From: Chitinophagales bacterium
GTDB taxonomy: Bacteria > Bacteroidota > Bacteroidia > Chitinophagales > UBA2359
Assembly: GCA_020629335.1 (NCBI GenBank)
Contig: JAHDDN010000295.1
Coordinates: 1-6,754 of the forward strand
Length of the DNA: 6,754 nt
Reading direction: 5' to 3'
Shown in pieces: positions 1 through 6,479 of the stretch (the first letter of the stretch is position 1; each line of letters starts with the position of its first letter). The translations under genes and the position numbers were made by a program. A model generated the notes under the pieces. It ran no database searches and was not told the origin of the DNA. It worked only from the letters and a program-made list of their open reading frames with translations.

Positions 1-1400
1 AATAAAGCTACATTCTCAATGTGGTGAGTATGTGGAAACATGTCCACTGGCTGCACTTTGAGAATTTCGTATTTAGCTGATAGAAGCTGCAAATCTCTCG
101 CTTGAGTAACAGGATTACAACTTACGTAGACGATTTTAGCAGGAGCTAATTTGAGTAGTTCATCTACTACATCGGCATGCATTCCTGCTCTGGGTGGATC
201 AGTGATGACCACATCTGGCTTGCCATGTATAGCGACTAAATCATCATTAAGGGTTTTGCGAACGTCTCCAACGTAGAAATGAGCATTGTCTATCTTGTTA
301 AATTCAGCATTGAATTTAGCATCTATGATGGCAGCATCGACTTCTTCTATGCCCACTACCTTTTTACAAGCTTTTGCTACAAATAAGGCGATACTTCCAG
401 TACCTGTATACAAATCAAATACGTACTCCTCCCCTTTCAGATCTGCGAATTCACGAGTGATTTGATAAAGCTTTAATCCTTGATGTGGATTTGTCTGAAA
501 GAATGACTTAGGGCTAATTTTGAAATGAATGCCTTCAAATACCTCAACAATGTGATCAGCACCATGATAGTTGATTACTTCTTGATCAAAGATGGTGTCA
601 TTCTTCTTTAAATTAATGACGTAATTAACGGAAGTGAGCTGTGGGAATTTTGCGATTAAGTGATCTAATAAGGCATGAACATCTTCCTTTTTATCTTCTC
701 CACAACATAGGATAAGCATCCATTGATCTAAAGTCGTATTTCGAAGAATCAGATTTCGTAAAAAGCCATTATTAGCATAAATATTATAGAAAGTCAATTC
801 ATTTTCTAAAGCATATTCTCTAACAGCATTTCTGATATCATTCGTCAATGTTTTTTGTAGGTAGCAGTGTTGGATGTCTACTACTTTAGAGTGGATACCT
901 CTCACATGAAAACCTAATCCGCCATTATCTTCTATCTCCTCCCCTGTTTCAATTTCTTCTACTGTTAACCAGCGCTTATCAGAGAAGGTGTATTCCATTT
1001 TGTTCCGATATTCTTCGGTGATCTCCCCTCCTATTATGGGCATGATTTCGGGATAATCTAACTTCCCTACCCTACTAAATGCCTGTTCAACGATAGATTG
1101 TTTATAGGCTAACTGTGTCTCATAGGCTATGTCTTGCCACTTACAGCCCCCACATACTCCAAAATGTTCGCAAAATGCTGGCTGTCTATCTTTGGATGCT
1201 TGGTGTCGTTTGTGGGTTTTTCCCTTGGCGTAATCTTTTTTGTTGCGGGTGACGAATACATCTACGATATCTCCAGGTACGCCATCTTCTACGAAAATGG
1301 CTTTGCCATCTAGTTTCCCGAAGCCTTTTCCTTCTGCTGCTATGGCAGTTATTTCTATATTTTCGAGTATTTTGTTTTTTCTATTTCTTTTCCTGCCCAT
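1..1400 (-). CDS. rlmD: 23S rRNA (uracil-5-)-methyltransferase RlmD, C-terminus cut by window edge
   Basis: This cytoplasmic enzyme of the RumA/RlmD family uses S-adenosylmethionine to methylate C5 of a 23S rRNA uridine (U1939 in E. coli numbering). The reading frame is open from the ATG at 1400 to the left edge (466 codons). A basic N-terminus and TRAM-like domain (about residues 8-65) come first. The 4Fe-4S cysteines follow as C77-x5-C83-x2-C86 with the fourth at C179 (QHCYLQ). Next come SPKSFFQTN (296-304), SAM motif I DLYTGTGS (329-336), DPPRAG (401-406), the catalytic cysteine in YVSCNP (C428) and the terminal general-base motif HHIENV (E462). The family usually ends a few residues later, so only about 4-6 codons are missing. 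The start is chosen because MGRKRNRKNK matches the usual Bacteroidota N-terminus and no in-frame start lies just upstream; there is no Shine-Dalgarno. The symporter gene lies 88 bp upstream on the same strand. Some bacteria have one RlmCD enzyme for two uridines, so exact site specificity is inferred. Confidence 0.95.
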   Translation of the reverse strand, partial: MGRKRNRKNKILENIEITAIAAEGKGFGKLDGKAIFVEDGVPGDIVDVFVTRNKKDYAKGKTHKRHQASKDRQPAFCEHFGVCGGCKWQDIAYETQLAYKQSIVEQAFSRVGKLDYPEIMPIIGGEITEEYRNKMEYTFSDKRWLTVEEIETGEEIEDNGGLGFHVRGIHSKVVDIQHCYLQKTLTNDIRNAVREYALENELTFYNIYANNGFLRNLILRNTTLDQWMLILCCGEDKKEDVHALLDHLIAKFPQLTSVNYVINLKKNDTIFDQEVINYHGADHIVEVFEGIHFKISPKSFFQTNPHQGLKLYQITREFADLKGEEYVFDLYTGTGSIALFVAKACKKVVGIEEVDAAIIDAKFNAEFNKIDNAHFYVGDVRKTLNDDLVAIHGKPDVVITDPPRAGMHADVVDELLKLAPAKIVYVSCNPVTQARDLQLLSAKYEILKVQPVDMFPHTHHIENVAL

Positions 1401-1429
1401 GATTTGTTGATGTATTTTTTCTTATTATT

Positions 1430-1450
1430 GGATGTTGCGGTGCAACGTCC
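1430..1450. repeat. Short palindromic intergenic repeat (REP-like)
   Basis: GGATGTTGC (1430-1438), loop GGT, then GCAACGTCC (1442-1450) form a 9-bp stem with one G-T pair, followed by CTACGGGA. It lies in the 88-bp gap between the symporter and rlmD. No U-tract follows the stem on either strand, so it is a poor intrinsic terminator. It resembles the GGGACGTTGCA/TGCAACGTCCC palindromes I recall as common intergenic repeats in Bacteroidota and cyanobacteria. That resemblance is from memory, not a search. Confidence 0.55.
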
Positions 1451-1483
1451 CTACGGGATAATTTTTTAATTTATTTATTGCTC

Positions 1484-1496
1484 CTCTCCTACCCTA
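1484..1496. repeat. Copy of CTCTCCTACCCTA repeat, over the symporter stop codon
   Basis: These 13 bases are identical to the core of two 17-bp copies at 6527-6543 and 6572-6588. On the minus strand it reads TAGGGTAGGAGAG. The TAG stop of the symporter (1489-1491) and its last glycine codon lie inside it, so the end of the protein is written in repeat sequence. Confidence 0.5.
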
Positions 1497-2982
1497 CTGT
1501 GGTTTTTTCTTTGCCCATTAGCGAAAGTAAAAACAATCCTAAAGCAGTCAATAATCCATTGAGTAATAATAATTCAAAACCCAATTGATAGCCTCCAAAA
1601 ATAGCTTTTGAATTAACATTTAGGTAGTAGCAAATTAGTGGGCTGATGATGCAGACTAAGCTGACCATCCACCAATCAGGTACTTTGCGTTTACTCAACA
1701 GGCCAAAGGCAAATAAGCCCAATAATGGCCCATAAGTATATCCAGCAGCTTTGAAAACCCACCAGATAACAGAATCGTCATTAATCCATCTGAAGATTAG
1801 AATAACGAACAGCAAAAGTACAGAAAAAGCTATATGCACCAAATAACGAGTCGATTTTGGTGCATTTCCTTTCTCGAAATCTAAGAAATCTACGCAGAAT
1901 GAAGTCGTCAATGAGGTTAAGGCTGAGTCGGCGCTGGAGTAAGCAGCTGCTAATAATCCGATAATGAACACTACTCCCATTACTGGGCTTAAGTGATTAA
2001 GCGCTATTTCTGGGAATAGCAAGTCTGGTCTGGACTTCACTTCTCCTAATACTGTTTCGGTTGGGATAGCAATACCTTCGGCTGTGATATACATAAACAG
2101 CAGCGCTCCTAAGATCAAGAATAAGAAGTTGACAACTACTAATACTAAACTAAACCAGAGCATATTCTTCTGGGCATCACCGATGTCTTTGCAAGTGAGG
2201 TTTTTTTGCATCATGTCTTGGTCTAAGCCTGTCATTACTAAGGCGATGGATGCTCCATTGAGGAATTGCATGGGGAAGCTCTTAGTAAAAAGCGCTCCCG
2301 AAAAATCCCAATTGAACATTTTGGAGTAAGGACTATCGGATACTGCTCCATACACCTCTCCTATTCCCAAGCCTAATTTATCTCCCAAATAATAGACGCC
2401 TAATACTAGGGATAAAAGCATAAAAAAGGTCTGTAATGAATCGGTCCAAACGACGGTTTTGATTCCTCCTCTAAAGGTGTATAACCATATGAGCAATATG
2501 GCCAGTGCAACAGTAAGCCAAAAGGGTAAACCAAAGGCTGAGAACACAAAGGTGTGTAACACGGCAGCAACTAAGTAAAGCCGCAAGGAGGCTCCGATCA
2601 CTCTGGATATGAGAAAGAAAGCAGCCCCAGTCTTATAGCCCCAAAAACCGAATCTTTGTTCTAAATAGCTATAGATAGAGGTTAGATTGAGTCGATAGTA
2701 AAGGGGCATTAGTACAGTAGCAATAAGGAAGTATCCTAATAAATAGCCAAATACCATTTGCATATAGGTAAATTGACTGGCTCCTACTGCTCCTGGCACG
2801 GATATAAAAGTGATACCTGAAAGGGAAGCCCCAATCATTCCAAAAGCGACTAAATACCAAGGGGATTCTTTATTACCAGTAAAAAAGGATTCGTTACTAT
2901 TGTCTTTGCCAGTGACAAAGGAAATACCGAAAAGGATAGCGAAGTACATGAGGATGAGTACTAGAATTAAGACTGGGCTCAT
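1489..2982 (-). CDS. Sodium:solute symporter (SSS family, SLC5-like)
   Basis: This inner-membrane secondary transporter is expected to import a solute with Na+. It has 497 residues, normal for the SSS family, and about 13 hydrophobic helices (roughly 3-21, 42-62, 73-95, 119-146, 153-170, 184-200, 238-252, 274-299, 333-357, 379-398, 405-428, 436-454, 466-488). The family hallmark RGGIKTVVWTDSLQ lies at 171-184 and GLDQDMMQKNL at 252-262. The helix around 340-357 carries AAYSSADSALTS; A346, S349 and S350 align by spacing with the A-x-x-S-S Na2 sodium site of vSGLT, an inference. The substrate cannot be read from sequence; relatives carry sugars, sialic acid, monocarboxylates, proline or vitamins. 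The ATG at 2982 starts directly before the first helix and has an A-rich upstream region without Shine-Dalgarno. The gene is divergent from the 3588 gene, and rlmD follows 88 bp downstream with no clear terminator between them, so co-transcription is possible. Confidence 0.93.
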   Translation of the reverse strand: MSPVLILVLILMYFAILFGISFVTGKDNSNESFFTGNKESPWYLVAFGMIGASLSGITFISVPGAVGASQFTYMQMVFGYLLGYFLIATVLMPLYYRLNLTSIYSYLEQRFGFWGYKTGAAFFLISRVIGASLRLYLVAAVLHTFVFSAFGLPFWLTVALAILLIWLYTFRGGIKTVVWTDSLQTFFMLLSLVLGVYYLGDKLGLGIGEVYGAVSDSPYSKMFNWDFSGALFTKSFPMQFLNGASIALVMTGLDQDMMQKNLTCKDIGDAQKNMLWFSLVLVVVNFLFLILGALLFMYITAEGIAIPTETVLGEVKSRPDLLFPEIALNHLSPVMGVVFIIGLLAAAYSSADSALTSLTTSFCVDFLDFEKGNAPKSTRYLVHIAFSVLLLFVILIFRWINDDSVIWWVFKAAGYTYGPLLGLFAFGLLSKRKVPDWWMVSLVCIISPLICYYLNVNSKAIFGGYQLGFELLLLNGLLTALGLFLLSLMGKEKTTVG

Positions 2983-3033
2983 AATTTGGTTTTGTTTTGG
3001 TAAAAATACGTTTTTTTAGCGTTTAGCGCATAG

Positions 3034-3070
3034 CGATGAGCGATTAGTGTGATAAACTAATCGCTCATCG
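3034..3070. repeat. Perfect 15-bp inverted repeat (hairpin)
   Basis: CGATGAGCGATTAGT (3034-3048) is followed by the 7-nt loop GTGATAA and the exact reverse complement ACTAATCGCTCATCG (3056-3070). Just left of it the motif TAGCG recurs (TTTAGCGTTTAGCGCATAGCG, 3016-3035). It lies 52 bp upstream of the symporter start. On neither strand does a T-run directly follow the stem, so it is not a standard terminator. It may be a mobile REP-type palindrome or a binding or attenuation site in the symporter leader. Confidence 0.7.
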
Positions 3071-3106
3071 TCTAGAAATAGGAAGAATTTTTTACAACCA
3101 CCCCTG

Positions 3107-3133
3107 CCCCTCCTTTCCTTTTTTAAGGAGGGG
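3107..3133. repeat. CCCCTCCTT...AAGGAGGGG palindromic repeat
   Basis: CCCCTCCTT (3107-3115) and AAGGAGGGG (3125-3133) are perfect 9-bp inverted arms around a T-rich 9-nt loop, preceded by ACAACCACCCCTG (3094-3106). I recall the form 'accacccct..cccctcctt..aaggagggg' as a common interspersed palindrome of Bacteroidota genomes; this is from memory. Read as RNA it is a stable hairpin, but there is no U-tract after it. Confidence 0.65.
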
Positions 3134-3211
3134 AAATACTTAAGAGTATAAATGGAAATATGCATCAGTTTTAAAGTTCCAACGTTATTCAGTTAAAAAG
3201 TTAATTATTGG

Positions 3212-3437
3212 CTTAGGGATGGTAGCGGTATGTGGCGGCCATGCGCTGACTTACGGAGCTTAGGTAGCCGCAGGCTGCTCCGCAGGACAGACAAGGATGC
3301 CTTAGCGTAGTAGGAAGGGCATAGCCACATAATAGCGGACAGCCCGACCGAGCCACTTGTTGATTTATTGATTTTTGAATTGTTGATTTAATTTTTATAA
3401 ATGGGAGCTGGCGAAGAATGCGAGGCGAGGGAAGCCC
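3212..3437. repeat. GC-rich, strongly foldable interspersed element; possible structured RNA
   Basis: Two GC-rich segments (about 3212-3357 and 3401-3437) stand out from AT-rich DNA and are joined by an AT-rich linker. Stems seen by eye: TATGTGGC (3229-3236) with GCCACATA (3324-3331), continued by ATGC (3241-3244) with GCAT (3319-3322); inside it CGGAGC (3254-3259) with GCTCCG (3277-3282), capped by AGCC/GGCT around GCA (3266-3276); and ATGCCTT (3297-3303) with AAGGGCAT (3315-3322), which competes with the outer stem. A second GCCAC at 3352-3356 offers an alternative partner for the first GTGGC. I recall similar blocks containing 'gcggacagcccgaccgagccac' and ending 'gaggcgagggaagcccc' between genes of Saprospiraceae-type genomes, so an interspersed repeat is most likely. 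Strand and exact ends are unknown. The 75-codon minus-strand frame 3213-3440 is judged non-coding. Confidence 0.5.
3357..3390. repeat. 11-bp direct repeat TTGTTGATTTA in the element's AT-rich linker
   Basis: TTGTTGATTTA occurs at 3357-3367 and again at 3380-3390, with a related TTGATTTTT between them. It fills the AT-rich linker between the two GC-rich parts of the element. It may be simple slippage, or the linker may be an expandable spacer. Confidence 0.4.
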
Positions 3438-3537
3438 CAAAAATAATTAATCAGCGAATTTGATATTTGATTTAAGATTAGTAAGCAAGAAACATCAAAA
3501 TGTAAAATTTGGCAGTAGTCTATTCAATAAAAAGTGT

Positions 3538-3545
3538 TATCTTTA
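3538..3545 (+). promoter_or_regulatory. Bacteroidota-type -7 box TATCTTTA
   Basis: TATCTTTA matches the Bacteroidota -7 consensus TAnnTTTG at all but the last base and lies 42 bp before the ATG at 3588, giving a predicted leader of roughly 35-40 nt. A TTTG at 3508-3511 is about 26 bp upstream, farther than the usual -33 spacing, so the -33 element is doubtful. Confidence 0.45.
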
Positions 3546-3551
3546 CCTATG

Positions 3552-3574
3552 TATTAACACTTTGAGCGTTAATA
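3552..3574 (+). promoter_or_regulatory. Dyad in the 5' leader of the 3588 gene
   Basis: TATTAAC (3552-3558) and GTTAATA (3568-3574) are perfect 7-bp inverted arms around ACTTTGAGC. The dyad starts about where transcription should begin, 7 bp after the -7 box. It could be an operator or a weak 5' leader hairpin. No regulator is encoded nearby. Confidence 0.4.
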
Positions 3575-3587
3575 TTAGCAGAAGTCT

Positions 3588-5120
3588 ATGAAAAGAAATG
3601 ATGGTCTATATAGGTTGATAAAATCGCTGACGAAATCGGAAAAGCGGTTTTTCAAGATTTATTCTTCTCGCCATGTAATTGGGGGGCAGAATAACTATGT
3701 CGACTTGTTTGATGCGATTGATAAGCAGAAGGTGTATGATGAGGCGGCTATTAAAGAGCAGTTTAAGGCGGAGAAATTTGTGCGTCGTTTATCGGTGGCG
3801 AAGTCTTATTTGAGTGAGCTGATATTGAAGAGTATGCGTTCTTATCATTCTCAGAGTACGGTGGATGCGCAGATTATGGAGTTGTTGAGAAATATTTCGT
3901 TTCTGTTTTATAAGGGCTTGTATGATCAGGCGAAAAAGATGATTAATAAGGCGAAGAAAATTGCGCTGGAGCATGAGAAGGTGACCATATTGCCTGAGAT
4001 TATTAATTGGCAAAAAAAGATTGTGGAGAATGAGTCATTTTCTGGTATTAAGGAGAAGGACGTCATTGAGTTGTATGAGATTGAGCGGGATTTGATTGCT
4101 AAGTGGGAGAATTTGAGTGATTATTGGTTATTGCAAGCGAAATTGTATGTGCAGCACAATCAGAAAGGAATGGTGCGTAATCGTCAGGAATTGCAGCCGA
4201 TGGATGAGATTTCTAAGTCGCCTTTAGCCAATCAAGCAGACTTAGCGCTTTCTTATGAAGCGAAAGGAATGTATTTGAAAATCAATGCGACTTATTACTT
4301 TATCTTGAGGGATTTCCCTAATTGCTATCAGTTTATTAAGCAGTTGGTGGATCATTTTGAGGGGCGAGATGATTATTTGCAGGCGAATATATTGAGTTAT
4401 GTGAATTCTATTAATAATTTGTTGAATATCACTAATGTATTGGGGAAATCGGAGGAGAATAGCCTTTATTTAGATAAACTACAGCAGATGATGCAGGGGG
4501 ATCAATTGAAGAAAACCCAAAATATGCAAATCAAGCTGTTTGAGGTGTATTATTATCACTCGATGACTAATCATATTCGAAATAATGACTACAAAAATGG
4601 GATGCCTTATGTGCCTGAAGTCGAAGCTGGATTGAATCAGTTTGAGGGAAAGATCAGTAAGATGGGAAAGATTATGATGTGTTTTCAGACTTTCCACTTG
4701 TGTTTTGGTGCGAAAGAATATGAACAGGCATTGAATTGGCTGTATAAATTGCTGGATAATCCAGATTTCACGGTTCGGGAAGATGTATATTGTTTTGCGA
4801 AGATATTATTGCCAATAGTCTTGTTTGAGAAGGGTGATTATGAGCAGATGAGTCGAGAATTTAAAGCCACTTATGCCTATTTATATAAAAGAAAAAGTGA
4901 TTATCAATTTGAGTCGAGTGTATTGACTTATATCCGAAAAACACAAAGTGTGACCTCTATGGAGGATTTGCCAGCTTACTTCCAAGAAGTATTAGAAGAT
5001 TTAGAAGGCTTACTTCAAGATCCGTTTGAGCGTAAGATATTGGCTTATTTCGACTTTATTGCTTGGCTTAAAGCTAAAAAAGAGTCCCCCTCTCCTATTT
5101 CTGCGACAGCAAATTATTAA
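3588..5120 (+). CDS. Uncharacterised all-helical (TPR-like) protein, Bacteroidota family
   Basis: I cannot assign a function. The 510-residue product has no signal peptide or transmembrane helix, so it is probably cytoplasmic. Its start, LYRLIKSLTKSEKRFFKIY (7-25), is basic and looks like the conserved family signature; I recall similar N-termini in many Saprospiraceae hypothetical proteins, often as paralogues. The rest is predicted alpha helix throughout, with TPR-like pairs such as ISFLFYKGLYDQAKKMINKA (103-122) and, further on, CFGAKEYEQALNWLYKLL. This suggests a scaffold or protein-interaction solenoid. No catalytic motif is visible. The ATG at 3588 follows a TATCTTTA box and has no Shine-Dalgarno. 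Codon use changes along the gene: the first two-fifths favour TTG, GAG, AAG, CAG and GCG, while the last 200 bp favour TTA and GAA as in the next gene. The final residues SPSPIS are encoded by CCCCTCTCCTATT (5087-5099), resembling the local repeat family. The exported thioredoxin-fold gene follows after 94 bp with its own promoter-like box and no evident terminator between. Confidence 0.88.
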   Translation: MKRNDGLYRLIKSLTKSEKRFFKIYSSRHVIGGQNNYVDLFDAIDKQKVYDEAAIKEQFKAEKFVRRLSVAKSYLSELILKSMRSYHSQSTVDAQIMELLRNISFLFYKGLYDQAKKMINKAKKIALEHEKVTILPEIINWQKKIVENESFSGIKEKDVIELYEIERDLIAKWENLSDYWLLQAKLYVQHNQKGMVRNRQELQPMDEISKSPLANQADLALSYEAKGMYLKINATYYFILRDFPNCYQFIKQLVDHFEGRDDYLQANILSYVNSINNLLNITNVLGKSEENSLYLDKLQQMMQGDQLKKTQNMQIKLFEVYYYHSMTNHIRNNDYKNGMPYVPEVEAGLNQFEGKISKMGKIMMCFQTFHLCFGAKEYEQALNWLYKLLDNPDFTVREDVYCFAKILLPIVLFEKGDYEQMSREFKATYAYLYKRKSDYQFESSVLTYIRKTQSVTSMEDLPAYFQEVLEDLEGLLQDPFERKILAYFDFIAWLKAKKESPSPISATANY

Positions 5121-5160
5121 AAAGTAGGCATTAATTCCTCTAATTTTAAACGTTATGCCA

Positions 5161-5183
5161 TATCTTTGAATCCTAAATAGGAT
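5161..5183 (+). promoter_or_regulatory. -7 box TATCTTTG with adjoining 14-bp palindrome
   Basis: TATCTTTG (5161-5168) is a full match to the Bacteroidota -7 consensus TAnnTTTG, 46 bp before the ATG at 5215. ATCCTAAATAGGAT (5170-5183) is a near-perfect palindrome right at the expected transcription start, a plausible operator. No good -33 TTG is seen. The box suggests the thioredoxin-fold gene has its own promoter rather than relying only on read-through. Confidence 0.55.
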
Positions 5184-5214
5184 AGTACACGTTAAAACAA
5201 ATTTTAGACTGATT

Positions 5215-6456
5215 ATGTACCGACTTAAATATATACTGACAATTGCCTGTTTTATGATGGCACTACCTTTTATTACTTTTGGTCAGACTACTACTACACC
5301 TACTAGCACTACAAACGTCCAAGAGTATAAACATGAAGGTATAGATTTCTTCAAAGGCAGTTTAGCGGAAGCTATAGCCCATGCTACTGAAGAAAACAAA
5401 CCCATATTTATTGATGCTTATACCGATTGGTGTGCGCCTTGTAAGCGGATGGACAAGCAGGTTTTTACTCGTAAAGACGTAGGCGATTTTTATAATGCCG
5501 AGTTTGTGAGTTATCGACTGAATATGGAAAGTGAAGACGGAGTGGACTTTGCGCCCAAGCATGGCGTCCAATTCTACCCTACTTTCGTTTATTTAGATTC
5601 AAAAGGCGAAGCTGTTCATAAAACGGTGGGTGAATGTGATCCTTATCAGTTTTTGACCAATGGTGAATGTGCGATTGATGAAAAAAGGCAATTATTTACT
5701 TTGGAGAAAAAATTTAAAGAAAAAGGAGGAAAATGTGAACCTGAGCTACTATTCAATTATGCAAAAGCAGTAGCGAACACTGGGCACTACCAACATGAAT
5801 TAATGACTGAGATTTCGGATGCTTATTTAGGGCAACAAGATGATCTGACGACGCCTAAAAACATGGATTTTATTATGCTGACAGCCAATGAGCAACAGTC
5901 TATTGGATTTCGCTCTTTAATGGAACACAAAGATAAGTATTTAGAAATTTTTGGCGATAATAAGATTATCAACAAAATCAGATTTGTCACCCAAAATGAG
6001 ATCAATTTAGCAGCCAGCTTAAAAGATGAAGAAATGATGCTAAAGGTTTTGAAATTCAATGAGGATAATATTTCTATGTTTGCTGGTTGGATTAATTCAA
6101 GACTGAAAGCTTCTTATTATGAACAAACAGAAGAATGGGAAAAGTATGCTCCTGCTGCCATTGATTTTATAGATACATATGGAAAAAGAGATTTGGATTT
6201 GGTGAATCATGCCGCTTGGACATTCTATGAAAATGTAGAAGATGAAGCGCACTTAAAAAAGGCTTTAGAGTGGATGGAGGAAGCAATCAGAAAGTCAAAG
6301 AGTTTCTTTTACTATGAAACTTATGCTGCACTGCTTTTTAAAACAGGCCAAAAAGAAGAAGCTTTAAAGATTGCCAACGAAGCCATACCAATGGCTGATT
6401 CTTGGGGTGCTAATCCCAAATTATTGGAAGCACTAATTACAAGAATTAAACAGTAA
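5215..6456 (+). CDS. Exported thioredoxin-fold protein with C-terminal TPR-like helices
   Basis: This is probably a periplasmic thiol-disulfide or redox-chaperone protein. Residues 1-23 form a signal peptide: basic start, a hydrophobic stretch from about 6 to 22, and likely cleavage near TFG-Q. C12 does not sit in a proper lipobox. After a Thr-rich linker (25-33), a thioredoxin-like domain spans about 44-150: PIFIDAYTDWCAPCKRMD carries the CxxC pair C73/C76, and YPTF holds the cis-proline P122. Three further cysteines (C141, C152, C174) lie at or after the end of that domain. Residues about 175-413 are helical, and 329-395 look like two TPR units (AAWTFYENVED..LKKALEWMEEAI, then YAALLFKTGQKEEALKIANEAI). 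Similar Trx-plus-helical-repeat proteins are common in the Bacteroidota envelope. The partner or substrate is unknown, and no DsbD-like reductase is in view. The start has an A-rich upstream region without Shine-Dalgarno, 46 bp after a good -7 box. The gene ends 24 bp before a strong terminator. Confidence 0.9.
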   Translation: MYRLKYILTIACFMMALPFITFGQTTTTPTSTTNVQEYKHEGIDFFKGSLAEAIAHATEENKPIFIDAYTDWCAPCKRMDKQVFTRKDVGDFYNAEFVSYRLNMESEDGVDFAPKHGVQFYPTFVYLDSKGEAVHKTVGECDPYQFLTNGECAIDEKRQLFTLEKKFKEKGGKCEPELLFNYAKAVANTGHYQHELMTEISDAYLGQQDDLTTPKNMDFIMLTANEQQSIGFRSLMEHKDKYLEIFGDNKIINKIRFVTQNEINLAASLKDEEMMLKVLKFNEDNISMFAGWINSRLKASYYEQTEEWEKYAPAAIDFIDTYGKRDLDLVNHAAWTFYENVEDEAHLKKALEWMEEAIRKSKSFFYYETYAALLFKTGQKEEALKIANEAIPMADSWGANPKLLEALITRIKQ

Positions 6457-6479
6457 TAAATTCCTATTTCAAAATCAAC

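Larger units (their letters stand above)
2983..3587. other. 605-bp divergent intergenic region rich in structured elements
   Basis: No convincing protein gene lies here. Reading rightwards it holds the A/T-rich leader of the symporter (2983-3018), a run of TAGCG-type repeats leading into a 15-bp inverted repeat (to 3070), a CCCCTCCTT palindrome (3107-3133), AT-rich spacer, a GC-rich foldable block (3212-3437) and the promoter and leader of the downstream gene (from about 3500). The alternation of GC-rich blocks with AT-rich spacer suggests accumulated repeat insertions rather than a decayed gene. Confidence 0.8.
3512..3589 (+). repeat. Imperfect 12-bp direct repeat flanking the promoter
   Basis: GCAGTAGTCTAT (3512-3523) and GCAGAAGTCTAT (3578-3589) differ at one base and lie 66 bp apart. 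One sits upstream of the -7 box and the other runs into the start codon of the 3588 gene (the ATG shares its A and T). The arrangement would suit a paired protein-binding site or the scar of a duplication. Confidence 0.4.

Noticed and set aside
1065..1076. CCCTACCCTACT inside rlmD as another copy of the repeat family
   Set aside because: It encodes the expected SRVGK stretch of RlmD, so the similarity is best explained by coding constraint.
3001..3008. Minus-strand TATTTTTA as a -7 box for the symporter
   Set aside because: It is close to the consensus but A/T-rich and self-complementary, with no -33 element; chance is likely.
2084..3019. Short open frames on both strands within the symporter gene (2084-2329 and 2810-3019 plus, 2669-2860 minus)
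   Set aside because: They overlap a clearly coding SSS gene in other frames and have no recognisable features.
3213..3440. Minus-strand 75-codon open frame (MGLPSPRILRQLP...) with several cysteines
   Set aside because: It coincides with the GC-rich foldable block. Its composition reflects the repeat and it lacks a convincing protein fold or start context.
5127..5159. GGCAT...ATGCC as a terminator between the 3588 and 5215 genes
   Set aside because: The stem is only 5 bp with a long loop and no following T-run.
3789..6059. Minus-strand open frames at 3789-4013, 4479-4697, 5362-5571 and 5823-6059
   Set aside because: They are antisense shadows of the 3588 and 5215 genes. The plus-strand proteins are long and coherent.
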